Shown here: positions 45,774 to 58,423 of the stretch, one piece after another
Position numbering within the stretch: the first letter of the stretch is position 1
Layout: the number at the start of each line of letters is the position of its first letter
Translations under genes and position numbers: made by a program
The notes under the pieces: model-generated
Seen by the model: only the letters and a program-made list of their open reading frames with translations
What the model was told of the DNA's origin: nothing
The model's database searches: none
From: Armigeres subalbatus
Taxonomy: Eukaryota > Arthropoda > Insecta > Diptera > Culicidae
Assembly (NCBI RefSeq): GCF_024139115.2
Contig: NC_085139.1
Coordinates: 15,905,284-15,969,283 of the forward strand
Length of the DNA stretch: 64,000 bases
Reading direction: 5' to 3'

Positions 45774-48769
45774 TATGTAGTTTTTGTATGAAGGCATTGT
45801 CTGGCAAGATATGTCTGTTAGAAAAAAGAGATTTCCAAGCTAATCTGAATTGAAACAGAATCCCATGAAATAGTCTAATAGATTCCTCTTCAAGACTCCA
45901 GGAAGTACTTTACAATCCCAAAAGCGCTTAAAGATGTTTTTTGGTTTCCAGAGGTAAAAAAGTAGTTGAAGGAATCTAAAAGTGTGAATATTTAAAAATT
46001 TACAAAATTTTCTGCTGTTGAATATAATAATATGAATTTTACATGGATTATTAAAAATCCACGGGTTAAAGTTTTGTAAAAACCTGGCATGAAATCTGGT
46101 CCGCAAGGGGTTTTGAACTCCCTAAATCGTCTTGGCACTGAATCGGTACGAGCTTCAGAAACATCTGAAAGTTAATTAAAAGTCCAAGAAGGTAGTAATA
46201 ATTGCTTGGAACCAGATTTTAAAGATTTAGAGAAATTTGTGGGATCCGTGACATCTACCGGAAGCCTGTAATTTTTTTTTTCGAAAATCAGAGAAATTCC
46301 AGGATGGGTAGTGGAACAAAAAGATCGGATACGAAAAGACAAGAGATCAAATGGACAATTAGATGGAGCAAAGGTTCAAATGGGCAAAATTAAAAAATCT
46401 TCAATTTTATATAAGTATGATAATTCAAACAATATTTCCAACAATAATTTTGGGCACATACTTTTAAAGCAAATTCTAGCTTATAACTCTCCGACTTTAT
46501 CGGGCAATTCTCTAAATAATTTAAGGTGAGTATGCTGCAGCCATCAGGCGGGCAACGCGCGAGTTATTTTTTTCTCCTGTCGCGAGATAGTGCAGTTAAA
46601 TATCTAGTGCATGATGCGATTGAGTTTCGTTTTTCTTTTCTTGAAGTATCATCGTTAAATTATATATTTCGTTGCTTTACAATGTGACTTCCTATTGATT
46701 ATCATCCCTGCTAACTAACTAACTATTATTTTCCAACGGCAATCATAAAGATGCAGATAATTGCTCGGTATGTTGTACCAACGAATTAATTTGCCTCTCC
46801 TTTTCCTGCATTCACTGTGATCACCATTTAATTAAAAGAGCAACTAGCAACTACGAAATGTACAATCATGGTTATTAAAAATGCAATATTTGTCCAATTT
46901 AACAAATTATGTGATGATCCTGTCCGGGAGATCAAGAAGTTCAGATTTTTGAAAATTTGCATCGGTTTTTCAACATCACCATCGGCATTTCTCTTATTTG
47001 TCCTACCCACGACTTGGAACGTGGATGCGCCTCTGCGGGTGGCCCAAACGGACGAGCTTTGCTAGTGTTGGTGAATGTTTTGCCGTTGACAACGTCAACG
47101 TCAACAACGTCAGTACAGCTAGTTAGGGAAAGTACGAGATGAAAAAATGATGTCTTCATCGAAGAGTTCAAAATTATTTAGCGCAGAATCGATCGTATGG
47201 TAGAAGCTTATTAAACGAAGCAAACTGATTTTGCGTTGGATTGATTTGAAACACAGTTTTTGTCTTTGTGTTTTCATAATAACTTCGTTTACAATAAATA
47301 TTTAGTTGTTTGACGCTCACCAAGGTGGCTTCTCATGAATTACCTTTTCTAAGCAAATGACCAAAACAAAACTTAGGAGTGGGTTTTCACTCGATAAAAG
47401 TGTTTTCTCGGATCGTGCTAGCACACGTATGGAAAATGTCAAAATGACCACATCTGTTTTCTGTCAAAATTTACGACGGGGTGCCGACAACCCACCAGTA
47501 CCGGCAACCGACCATCTTCCCCTACTTGATAATTGGATGTACGATTTTATGATGCGGCAAAAGAGAATGAAAAAAGTTCCTATAAAAACGAGAACACTTT
47601 AAATGTTGACACATCTACTAGCAAGATGAATGATCATTGAATTAATTTAATTTGACATTGGTAGCTAATTTTATTCCTCATGTAAGGGTATGCAGAAAAC
47701 CTTTGATTATGAAGAGGATTCTCAACCTCACACGTGAGATGAGATGTATTTTTAAAGACGAATCATATTGTCGCGTTCTTCAAAAAAATTTAAGCGTACA
47801 GAAGTCACTTCTTTTTGTCAAGCTGAGACTGATGCATGATGTTTTAAAATCAAGAATGAAAGGGAGCGAAATGTACGCTTCATATCTTTCCATCTGCCGG
47901 GCAATACATTCTTTGACCTTTGAGAAGGTTTGATATCATCCTCTTGCCTTCTGCAGGACAAATTCCCGAATTAAAAGAAAAAATCATTTTCCCTCGTTCC
48001 TGCTGCCGGGCAAATGCATCATTCGAAAGAGGAGGAAAAGAGAACTTAGAAAAAATCAAATTTGAAACAGAAAGTTGCCATCCAACTATCAACCAGACAC
48101 CCAAATGGTGATAAAGGCAATTTGATAGTAATCTACGTTATAGTTCTTGTTTCAAAATGTCCAAAGTAGATCCCGATTTGTCAAAAGAAGCTTCGCACGA
48201 CGGTCACGCAAAAATTGGGTATTTTCGACCCTTCGAAGGACAGTCCTATTGTTTTGTATTGCATGTCATTCTTATGGAGATCGATACCACAATAATAGGA
48301 TCTTAGAACTACCGCAATAATAGGCTCAAAGGATTAATTTTTTTTTAATGTTGATTTTTCATCATTTTGAACGGAATTTTGTCAAACAAAAGCTGTTCTA
48401 GTCGTTAATTCGAAGATTTTTGGCGAATCCACAATTGTTTTTAATGTTATTAAATCCAGAATGGACTATTTAAACACTAACGCAACATTAGGGCATAACA
48501 CAATGAAAGGACGTTTTACCCAATATTATTGTTTTGGTTTGGCCACTAATAATATTTCCCTATCAATACTACCAATATTCATATTCTGGTAGCATTAGAC
48601 TACCAGATTTCACATATGCGCACGTTCATACTTCATTTACTTACCTTTTTATACCTAAAATCATCCTCATCACTCCCTCTCATTTGCTTCTGCTTTGGTG
48701 CTGCTTCCGAGTTTTTGTTTACATCTGTAAGAGCTAGCGAGGGGCTGCTCACTAGTGCATGCATAATGG
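45774..48769. other. Intron sequence, nothing recognised
   Basis: Mixed AT-rich unique-looking sequence. Several frames of 60-93 residues are present on both strands but lack domains and coherent splice borders. Confidence 0.4.
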
Positions 48770-49167
48770 AACGTACACACGGTCAAGCAGTTTGACCAAC
48801 ATTGACTCCACCTCTCGTTTATTCAAACGTCCATCAAGTTTCACCAACAGCGACACGAACAATCAATTTATTCGACCAACAATATCACACACGAACGACC
48901 GAAGCGCCAACTTGAGCACCAACCATCAAAAAATATATGGGGGTTTGTGCAACTTCACTACAAATGCTCAAACATGTTTGGCGAACCTTGACTCCACCCC
49001 CGACAACTCAAACCAAAATCAAACCGTTTTAATTTTTTCCAACCGAGCCGCCAACTGTCAAATGGTTGTTCGAACAACTTCACACACGTTCAAACAAAGC
49101 AGCAACCAAAGCGTTTTCTTGTGGGCGGAGTCAATGTTCGTCAAACTGCTTGACTGGTGTGTACGTT
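48770..49167. mobile_element. 398-bp MITE with AACGTACACAC ends
   Basis: Inverted ends of about 40 bp: AACGTACACACGGTCAAGCA (left) and AACGTACACACCAGTCAAGC (right, reversed), both continuing into CAGTTTGAC and CATTGACTCC. A 145-residue frame across it is fortuitous. Confidence 0.85.
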
Positions 49168-49230
49168 GCTTAATACAAACAGAAATTTTATTTTGATTTA
49201 AAATTAAATATGTTTGATTTAAACATAGTA

Positions 49231-49421
49231 CGGAGAATGACGGCTTTGGCAGGTTTTGTTCTATTATTGTCAGGGGGGTTTTCTATAACTAATTATGCTC
49301 AAATTTGGCTTAAAAATTCTTTGCATAACAAAAAATATTGTAGCCAAATTTCATAAAATTTGGACAACAAAAACCCCCCTGTCAATAATAGAACAAAACC
49401 TTCCAAAGCCGTCATTTCCCC
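49231..49421. mobile_element. 191-bp palindromic MITE
   Basis: Arms of about 50 bp share AATGACGGCTTTGG and GGTTTTGTTCTATTATTG, ending in a run of G (left) or C (right). TA flanks both sides (49229-49230 and 49422-49423). Confidence 0.85.
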
Positions 49422-49502
49422 TATCTGTTTGCGAACAAACATGAATATTTTTTATTCAAATTGTATCCGTGTATGTAGCGAGAGTAAGACCTCTCACTTC
49501 TA

Positions 49503-50375
49503 CAGGGTGCGGCATAAAATAATGCGAAATTGGTTCTATTTCTTTTAAATCCCATTTGAACTGTTCCAAACAATAATCTCAACATTTTCGAGTTCTGTTA
49601 TCATTATAAGGTCCTTTCAAACAAATTTACTGAATGTGTGCTTTATTTTTATAAATAATAACCCCAAGACGACGCCGGAGCTAGAACAAGCGATGGTTTG
49701 CAGACTCGTGCTTCAACATACGCCCCAATCGTATAATCCATCGGATCTAGATCTGGACTGCTAGGGGCAACAAATCTTTCTACCAAAATATCATGTTGTT
49801 CTTCAGCCATTGTTGAGTCGATTTGACGTGTGACATGGCGCTCCATCATGCTGTAGGACGACGTTTTGGTCCGAGGAGAATTTGTACTTCCCCCAGGGAA
49901 GCACTTTATCCTTTAAAATACCGATAAACAATTCGGTATTGATTTTACCCTCAACATCAATGAAAACAGGCGGCAGTTGAACTCCCCATAGCCAAACATC
50001 ATGACAAACCATAGCCAAACATGTTTTGGAATTTAAACTTGACTTTCTCCAGATCATCCGCAATTTTCTTCGGTGGAATGAATCGGTCCGTGCGGTCGTT
50101 GGCGTCAGTATCGATGCTGAAAAGCTTTCGCGTTGGAAAACAGGATTATAATTTTTTCCTTCTTCAACAAAGAAAGCAATCTTTTTGAACGAGAAACTCG
50201 TAGTTCATGTACCCGGTCCCGGTCCGGCTTTCGCTGCTTATACCCATCATGCAGAGACATTTTAAGGCGAAAAACTGCGACCCAAAGCCATCCCAGCACC
50301 ATAGCAATCTCATTCGGTGTCTAGTAATCACTTCTTTCGGATGCATTTTTACAAATTTGCAATACAACAATTACA
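49503..50375 (-). pseudogene. mariner-type (DD37D-like) transposase remnant
   Basis: A decayed Tc1/mariner superfamily transposase on the minus strand, of the type reported in mosquitoes as ITmDD37D. In order: a KDCFLC/RSKRLLSLLKKEK region (about 50180), LFSNAKAF (about 50125, where the first catalytic Asp would be), VVLQHDGAPCHTSNR (about 49865, second Asp) and SSPDLDPMDY (about 49740, third Asp in MDY). The spacing between the last two is about 36-37 residues. Frameshifts occur near 50070, 49990 and 49830. The 3' inverted terminus CAGGGTGCGGCATAAAATAA begins after TA at 49501-49502; the 5' terminus is lost. Confidence 0.85.
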
Positions 50376-50469
50376 ATCTCTCGGTGCGGCATTCGAAAGT
50401 AAACTTAAAAAACTTAAAAAAATATACTTTCAACAGAAATTAGTCACTACCTACTCGAATTAAGCCAAT

Positions 50470-51105
50470 TATTATTTCTCACTTCACACTGTGAAAAGTG
50501 GGTTATGTGAAGTGAAAAGCGAGACAAATCTATACTCACTTCGCACTTCTCACTCATTATTTTTCACTACTCACTGTGAAAATGAGAAGTGTGAAGTGAG
50601 TAGATGCCTCCCTCCTCACTGCACACTCCTCATTTCTCGTTGCTCACTGTGAAAAGTGATTAGTGAGCAGTAACACGCCTCACTACTCACTTTGCATTTT
50701 GCACTTTTCCTAGTGAGAAGTGAGACATGAAACTTTTCACTTATCATTTCTCATCTCTCACTTTGGAATGTGAGTATGTAGTGCGAAGTGAGAAGTCAGA
50801 CGTCTCACTTCTCACTTTTCACAGTGAGAAGTGAGAATTGGGGAGTGAGAAAAACTTTTCACTTATCATTTCTCACCTCTCACTTTGGAATGTGAGTATG
50901 TAGTGTAAAGTGAGAAGTCAGACGTCTCACTTCTCACTTTTCGAAGTGAGAAGTGAGAATTGGGGAGTGAGAAATTCTCACTTCTTACTCCTTATTTCTT
51001 CCGCCTCCTATCCTACTCCTCATTTCTCACAAAATGAAGTGAAAAATAATTAGTGAGAAGTAAGCAGTTAGACGTCTTACTTCTCACTTCTCAGTTTTCA
51101 CTCCA
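50470..51105. repeat. CACTTCTCAC repeat cluster
   Basis: Same irregular motif in both orientations as the core of the element at 34616-35550, but without the GGCCGAA ends. A 75-bp stretch containing TTTTCACTTATCATTTCTCA is duplicated at about 50730 and 50860. Confidence 0.8.
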
Positions 51106-51325
51106 TGAATCGATATTGAAGGGATCATCGACTCATGGAAATATCGAGATGTGGAATAGAAAATCCTTGGAAAGCTCTTTGAAGGGACCATTATAAAAAA
51201 AAATTCTTAATATGGATTTTTTTTTCATTTATGTCTCTATGATACTTTCAGCAATATTGAATAATTTGTTTCTATGAATAGATATCGAGTCATAGAACCT
51301 CGACTCATGGAGGTTTGACTGTATT
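51106..51325. repeat. Dispersed repeat with CGACTCATGGA motifs
   Basis: ATCATCGACTCATGGAAATA near the left and CCTCGACTCATGGAGGTT near the right are direct repeats bounding an AT-rich middle. Family unknown. Confidence 0.45.
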
Positions 51326-51478
51326 TGACCAAATGAGTATGCGAACAAAAAGTGAATCAATTGTCGTTTGATTGTTGCCCTGCTCGACGTGCAGTTCGTT
51401 CGATTTGCTTTGTGCGGCCTAATAATAGTTCATTAAAATTATTGTGTGAAAAACGGGCACGGTTGCATCACTTATCAG

Positions 51479-51617
51479 CAGAGATGCATTCTGAACACGA
51501 AAACGCTGATCGTTTTTGCTTGCATACCATCCCAATGCACACTGAACTGTGTTCAACTGAGAACTGAGAATACCAAGGCACGCTCTTGGCTCATGTTCTG
51601 TTCAGAATGCATCTCTG
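51479..51617. mobile_element. 139-bp hAT-type MITE
   Basis: Perfect inverted ends CAGAGATGCATTCTGAACA, flanked by a perfect 8-bp duplication CTTATCAG at 51471-51478 and 51618-51625. Confidence 0.92.
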
Positions 51618-51625
51618 CTTATCAG

Positions 51626-52100
51626 AGTAAATCCTGATCCAGTGATGCCTACTGACTAACTAATAATCCTTCCTGTAGTTTTTGTGGAGACGCAGAGGTA
51701 AACATGGCCTTCAAATAGCAAAAACCACCTATTAATATTCCTTCCCTCTTCCTAACTGACCTAAGGACGTGGACGGCACCGTTATTGATCATTTGAACAT
51801 TTCAGTCGCTGAAACTTGCACACTGAGAATGTTGAGATGAGATTCTTTATGCAATTCATTGATTCTGGCAAATCACGAAGTAGCAACCACAGATATGTGT
51901 AGTTAGTCAAAGCTAAGCTAAGGTAATCGGGACCAAAAGAGTCCAGTTTCACATGATCGTAATTAAAAAAATTAGTTGGTTTATAAACCAATCGGTTTTA
52001 TGTTATCGAGCCGCATTGCACAGCTTGACAAACTAGAAGCCATAGCTAAACTTGCCTATGAAGAATTTTAAAGTAATGTACATTTAGTAATGTACACCTG
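51626..52100. other. Intron sequence, nothing recognised
   Basis: No gene, RNA or element ends seen. Confidence 0.4.
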
Positions 52101-52220
52101 CCATAAGACGAGTTTAGTACCATTCCATTTAATTTCACTACGTTGTAATCTTTACAGATACGCATTTCGACCTCAACTGTAAGTCCGTCTTTAGTGTCTC
52201 GTACTTGACTCGATATTCCA
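52101..52220 (+). repeat. Dispersed repeat of the CTCGTACTTGACTCG family (copy 3)
   Basis: Contains ATACGCATTTCGACCTCAAC, then CCGTCTTTAGTGTCTCGTAC, as in copy 2 at 41099-41245. Confidence 0.7.
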
Positions 52221-52393
52221 CTAAAAGGACTTGATAATTTTCTTATCTGTTCCACTTATTACGCGTCGAAGTAAATACACATTTTGAACACTCTCGTCGT
52301 TGCGAAAAATTATTGACGTTTGTTTATCTATTCCTATTCCACCAAACCAATTTTCATGTGATCAATGCTAACTAGATGAATTCCAATGTTTTC

Positions 52394-52758
52394 CACTGGC
52401 GGCGCCATCCAAAATTTGGTGAGGCACCAGTCGGTGCAAGAACATTTTCTTTGAAAACAATAGCGTGCTTGTGACGAGTCTGACAGTAGAAGCATAAGTA
52501 CTAAAACGCTAGTGGCGCTGTAGTCATTTAAATTATTTTGCCACATTATGCTTAAACAAGCTTCAATTGGCCATAATTCATGGATCATGTTGTAGTGCAT
52601 GTTTGATTTCATCACCAACATTGATTTGACATTTGTAGTACCAGTACTTTGGCTGCCAGGTCAAAGTAACCTAGATGTTAGTCACGCGAACAGGAACGAC
52701 ATATGCAATCTTATACTTCTGAATCAACTAGTCTGACCCACCTCTGGCTCCGCCAGTG
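52394..52758. mobile_element. 365-bp hAT-type element
   Basis: Ends CACTGGCGGCGCCATCC (left) and CACTGGCGGAGCCAGAG (right, reversed), flanked by a perfect 8-bp duplication ATGTTTTC at 52386-52393 and 52759-52766. The interior encodes nothing recognisable. Confidence 0.88.
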
Positions 52759-52864
52759 ATGTTTTCTACCTCTTGAATGTCAAATTGAAAGAAAGTGATG
52801 AACTTCCCAAACAGAAAAAAACACGATGATAAAGTATAAACAATCAAATTGAAAGAAACTCATG

Positions 52865-52920
52865 TCGCCATTATCGTTTGCTTATCTCCGTTACTAGAGG
52901 AATTAAAACAACGACTGTTA
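52865..52920. repeat. Dispersed repeat (copy 3 of 3)
   Basis: GCTTATCTCCGTTACTAGAG corresponds to the cores at 2590 and 13690. This is the most diverged copy. Confidence 0.4.
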
Positions 52921-53559
52921 GACATGCTTCTTGGTTCATCATGCAGCCCATTTCGAGATTGAGCTTCCGTAGTGGGCTGTTGGCAGGTTGGTGGCCTCCG
53001 AATGGATGATCGATGCCATCCTTGAGCTTAGTGGACTGTCACTCGCCCTGAATAATTGTTGTTGATACTAACGTTGGAGAAAAAACAAAACACAATCCTA
53101 CAAGTTTTCGCGAAAAGATTGTTTTTTTTGTCCTCGCGTTCCATGAACAGGTGATATTAAAATAATGAACAACTCTCAGAAACAATTAGATTGGAATGGC
53201 ATTGAACAATTTGTCGGCATGACTTTATAATCATAATTATGGCGGATAGTTTAATTGAACTAACTAGCTGAAACTAACAATAGCTCGATCGGAACAATGA
53301 ATTGTCTACCCGTAAGCGGGGTGGACAATGCCGCAATGCATGACAACAATCATCATAGCTAATCTATGGTTTGTGCTCGCTTCAAACCCAACTCAAAATA
53401 TCTAAACAATAGATGAAACAATATTTTCTCCAGGAAATCTTTTGTTCAGATTAATTTATTTTTTTACAATTTCCAGTTTGAATTTAACTAATTGAATTGA
53501 ACCACGTAGGAATTACTATGTTTTAAATTTAAACTAAACCTTATCTAATCAATACTATC
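52921..53559. other. Intron sequence, nothing recognised
   Basis: AT-rich, without recognisable coding or repeat structure. Confidence 0.4.
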
Positions 53560-54490
53560 CGACATTCTGGCTACATGTCTGGCCCACCACAGTCGTTGAA
53601 ATCTGTGTACGATACCAACAGCTCATGCAACTAGTCGTCGTTATTCGTCTCCTCCACGAACCATAGATGATACGCAGCACTTTCCTTCCAAAAACTCCAA
53701 GTGCGTGTTGGTCCTACACGAGCATCGTCCAGATATTATGTCCGTACAGGGCTATCAGTCTAATAAGCGTTTTGAAGATAGTCAGTTTGGTACGGTGGCG
53801 AACTTTATTCGATCGGTGTCTTGCGGAGTCCAAATTATGTACGGTTTCCAGCCACAATGCGTCTCACAGCATACAACATGGCTGGTCCAAAAGTATTAGA
53901 CACATTCTGATTGAATGCCTTCGATGTGTATTTTGAAAGTAAATTTTTGCTCCAGCATTAGTCCAGAATAGTTGACTTTACTAGACCAATTAATTAGAAC
54001 CCCGTTTATAGTAACAATACGTATGTCTAATCAATCTATCAAATAAAAAGCTTCCGGACTATTGGGGACAATTATAAACCGAGTCTTGGAAACATTCGGG
54101 AAAACTTTTCATGTTTGCAAATAATTTGAAAAAGTACCTGTCGAAACTTTTCAGCAATCTACTACAAATTACAAGCAGACTTCTTCTTTTGGCGGAAAAG
54201 CCATCTGCAAACAACGTTTTTTGATTTGACACGCCAATGATAAATCAGGTAATAAAAAATATATAACATGAGCTCTTAGAGACTAGACTAGCATGCTGCC
54301 CTGGGGAACATGTTATATGTTACCATCTGATTTTTGATTCTGATAGGTAACCTGCAGTGAGCAATCGGATCAATAATTTTTGATCAGTTTAATGATGAGC
54401 AGGAAAATTAAAATTAATCAATTTCACATTCAAACCTTTTTGCCAAACGTTGTCAAATGCTTTCTCTATTTCGAGAAGAGCAAACAGCTG
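53560..54490 (-). pseudogene. Non-LTR retrotransposon ORF2 remnant (RT and C-terminus)
   Basis: The minus strand reads, in order, LFALLEIEKAFDNVWQKGL (about 54480-54425, RT palm), a VPQGSMLV remnant (about 54300), LQMAFPPK where the FADD box would be (about 54205), then KTLIRLIALYGHNIW (about 53765) and ALGVFGRKVLRIIYGSWRR (about 53700). The end RWWARHVARM (about 53590) is typical of the C-terminal tail of Jockey/CR1-like ORF2 proteins. The catalytic FADD is destroyed and there are many stops. It is older than the element at 5420-12722. Confidence 0.75.
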
Positions 54491-57400
54491 ATTGTGAATT
54501 ATTAATATTGTGATCGCTTTTCCACATAGAAAACACCCCCCAGAACTTACACATGAAATTTATCTCTGACATAATCTGCACACATGCGAAACCATCCAGG
54601 TTCTAGCTCACACGAACGGTAGCACACCCCATCAGCAGAGCACTCGTTCCTGTCCTTTGTCAGTCAAGCTGTCACAAAAATGTTGATTTGCATCCATTGG
54701 CACCCCTCCATCGAAGGCGCATCGCTTGCCATGGCATTGGGTGCAGAATTCAGTTTCCGAATATTGATTTATAGAAAGTGATATGGAGAACACGGTTGCT
54801 TGCAGCCCGAATGCATTGCAGTAGAGTACACACACACACTCACCTCTGCAGCCATCCAATGCCACCAGAAAAACGCATATTCAATTATCTCCGAACATTC
54901 GGATGAAAGCTCTTTCTTTGAGTCATAATTTATTAATCAAATAATGCACATCAACAGATCCCATCCACACTGCTCGGAAGTTGTCGCACTAACCCCTCCG
55001 CTCTCTATGACCGCACGCCTGGAGGCCGACTCGAGCCCCGGTTCAGGACCAAACCAGCTCGACGCTCGTCGAACGAGGCAGTGCCCCCTGATCCTAATCA
55101 CTTTCTCCCGAACATCCAGCGTTGCTGCTGCTGTTGCTGCTGCTGCATCAGCCCACCATCGTCACCCAGGCAGGCACAAACAGAGGTGCTTTGCAGTTTG
55201 TCTGCCATCATCGTTTTTAGCTTCGAGCTCCAGTTTTGCACATGCAACGGCCCGGGATGCAACCGGAGAGACCCCGGGCCTTCGGCTTTGTGTGGCGTTG
55301 TGTCCCGCTGGCACAGAGATGAGAATATTCAACTCTCATCTCAATTATGTTTATAATTCATTATGATTCCTCTTTTGAGTTTGTTTTTGGTTTTTGCGAA
55401 ATGGCGACGGGAGTCGGAGGGTTGGTTTGAGGCGGGAAGACAAAGGAACGGTGACAGGTTTGCATGGTATTCGAGGACGACTTTTAGCATAACTGCAATG
55501 AATAAGTGATCGGAAGGAAGGGGTAAAGAAGATCTCCAGCGTTAAAAATGGAGAGGGAATCTGGATTTCTGGGTGGACTTCTGAGAAGATTTATTGCAAA
55601 ATCTAGGATCATAACCAGTGGAGCACAATTTTCAATGCAAGATGCACAAGCCAAATGAATCTTGGAGCCAAGTTTTTGCTTTCAATTGCCATGTCACTAC
55701 ACCAATGATATTATTTTCCTAGAATTCGTTTTCTCGACCTTGCATAGATTCGAATCAAGCCATCGATATATTTCTATTTTGGTTTTGAGCTCGTAACTTG
55801 AATTTCAAAACTGTTCGTTCAAACGCTCGTTCGACAAATGCTAGACAAACGAGTCAAACAAATTTCCAACCGATATAAAACTAACAAGCATTATTATAAG
55901 ATTTTATACTGTTTCAGTTTACTTCGACATGGCTAAGCATCTTCGTAATTGGATTGGAAAAATATTCCCAACATATTTGTAAGCAGTAATCGAGCGTATA
56001 ATATCCAATTACTGTAAACTCAATTTGAAGCAAAAGAAATTTTCCTCGCGTTCATAAACTCATTTTTATGCTGCATGTCAAATTTCAACTTTCTGGCTTT
56101 AACCGAACAAATCAAATTCCCACCACTTAAAAAGGTTCAAGCTCTAGAACCCTTTCAAGCCAAACTCGATTAATAATTTCATTGCGAGAGCTCATCCGCT
56201 ACCCCTCACCAAAACGTGTGCAGCGTCGTATCCCACCCGAAGCAGCCAACCAACGCGTGTGGCACGATAGGCACACCGCAACGGATCATGATTTGCTGTA
56301 AGACGCCCGGGAATCCTATCACAGCCGATTTCCTCCGCACCGCGGTGAAAGGAAATTCAATTTTCTCACAATTGATAAATATTTGCCATATTATAGTTCT
56401 TGTTTGTGTATGGCGGATGTGGATGTGCCACCGCACCGCACCCGCAGCAGAAACCGCACTTATTTCCCTGCCGCCACTCTCAACTGTAAGGAAAACATGT
56501 TAAACATGCTTTTGCTGTAATACACCTCTTCGATCGGAAGCCGTGTCGTCTCTTACGAAGGAACGGGTTTGATATCGGGTTTGTTGGAGCCCAGGGGCGG
56601 CGACGAAATCCACTTTTCCCGAAAATATAATATCGAAGGAATCATATTCCCATACCTGATACCTGCTGCTGATCACATCGAAGGCTGCTGCTCAGGGTGT
56701 TGCAAAAAATCAATAATTGTGTAACACCGGATGAATAAATCCAGAATAAAAATGGAAATTTCTCACCAATCGAATCATTCTTGAAGTGAGTTGGTGCGAG
56801 GGTATTTGCCATACAGCTTCCTGGGGCTTACAAAACATACCATTTTTTGGGGTACCCTGATGCAGCCGTCTGCTGCCATTGCCTAGAACTCGAGTCGAGC
56901 GTCATCTTTCTCACTTTGCCGCCTCGTGTTTGGCACCCGCCCGCAGCAGCGAAGCCATCGAGGAAGGATTGAGTTCATAAAAAGGGGAGTTTATAAAAAT
57001 GAAAAACATAAACGAAATCAATACCCCAGTGCCGGGCCCGGTCGCCTGGCAGCAATAGCGCCCCGATGTTGTTGGTTGTTGGGTGAAGGTTGAAGCTGTG
57101 TGTAAGGAAGTTGCTTCTTTTTTTTTCTTCCTTTGCTTTGGATAATACTAGATAGAATGACGACGATGATGCGGCTTCAAAGTGGTTTCCTTGCACGACG
57201 TCTCCACCGTCATCGGAGTGGATCTTGCTGCAAGGTTCGGTTGCACGGATGGTTTCCAGGCCCAGGCACACCGTAAATTGGGGTCCGTTCAGGAACCACG
57301 TAGCCAAATTGAGATTCTTCCAGTTTTTTACCCAGGTCAGCCCTTTCCCGTTCGTCATATGTAGTTTAGGAATAGTCCCACGAGTTGGAAAAGGTCAGGA

Positions 57401-58423
57401 CAAAATCCGGAGGGCAGAATACATCTACACGAGAACATATCGGAGCGTAAATATAAATAAAATAACTGTCAGCTTTGCGGAGGGGTTGGAGGATCCAACG
57501 GTTAAAAATGGAAAGTGGATTCAGCCGTCGTTGGCGGAGGAAATTGCAGGTGAATAATAATAATAAAGAAATGGAGCAAGCTTGCTTTAAAAATCGATTT
57601 TACGCCATCTGCAAATAATATTTGCTCTAGAAGACGCTTGGTCAGATCCCACCCAGGTAAAACTATTATAGAAAAATGCAGTACATGTCCAAGATCTCAG
57701 ATTCTTACTATTAATTCCAAACTTATCAGGAGATTTGGAAATAGACGTATTGCTCACAAAGACAAAGTTATTCGGTGTTATTCGCAAAAACGAGGAGGTG
57801 ATTTCGACCAGATAACTTGTAGTTGATACGTTGGCTTGCCTTCGATTTGTTTCAGCCGAAAGCTCTGGACCACCGCATAAGATATTTACCTTCATGAAGC
57901 AACATCGGCCCGAATTTCGACAATCAGCGCATGATTAGTCAAAACATAGAAAGACTTTCTCCTTCGTAGACTTGCTCATATGATTGATACTGAGAATTAT
58001 CATTGCACGCTAAAAAAAACATTATTAACTCTGATTATATTGATTTTTTGTAGCTAAAACTGCTTCTCAACTTAACTTCGGGATTAAATCACCAAACAAA
58101 TCCTTTCTGTTTATTTTTTGTAGAGATTTGGCAAAATGTTTCATTTCGCTGAACGAATCAAACATGGGTTCATTCACTCTTATGATCCGAATCTTTTCAT
58201 TCTGATCGGATCTAACCGGTAGGATACTGCAAAAACTTATACTTTTGACCCGACCATTTCAATTGCAAGTAGGCCATGCGTCCGAACGCGTAGTTTTATT
58301 TTCTCTTGATGTTTCCAAAAGTGTTTTGACCAACCGAAATGCGACTAATTCGTCTGGAATTCTTGAACAGCTGCACATTCGGATGTGCTTTTCGCTAGCA
58401 GGTGCATACTAGTAAAGTGTTTA
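54491..58423. other. Intron sequence, unique-looking
   Basis: Contains a (CA)n run at 54828-54840, a GCT-rich run at 55121-55146 and GC-richer patches at 54600-55400 and 56160-57400. Frames of up to 140 residues overlap on both strands and show no domain, so none is called. The stretch 57580-57910 may be an old retroelement fragment, but I could not place it. Confidence 0.4.

Noticed and set aside
48759..49196. 145-residue + strand frame
   Set aside because: Coincides with a MITE bounded by inverted repeats; the frame is fortuitous.
54944..55366. 140-residue + strand frame with alanine and histidine runs
   Set aside because: The runs come from a GCT-rich microsatellite. No domain was seen and overlapping frames exist.
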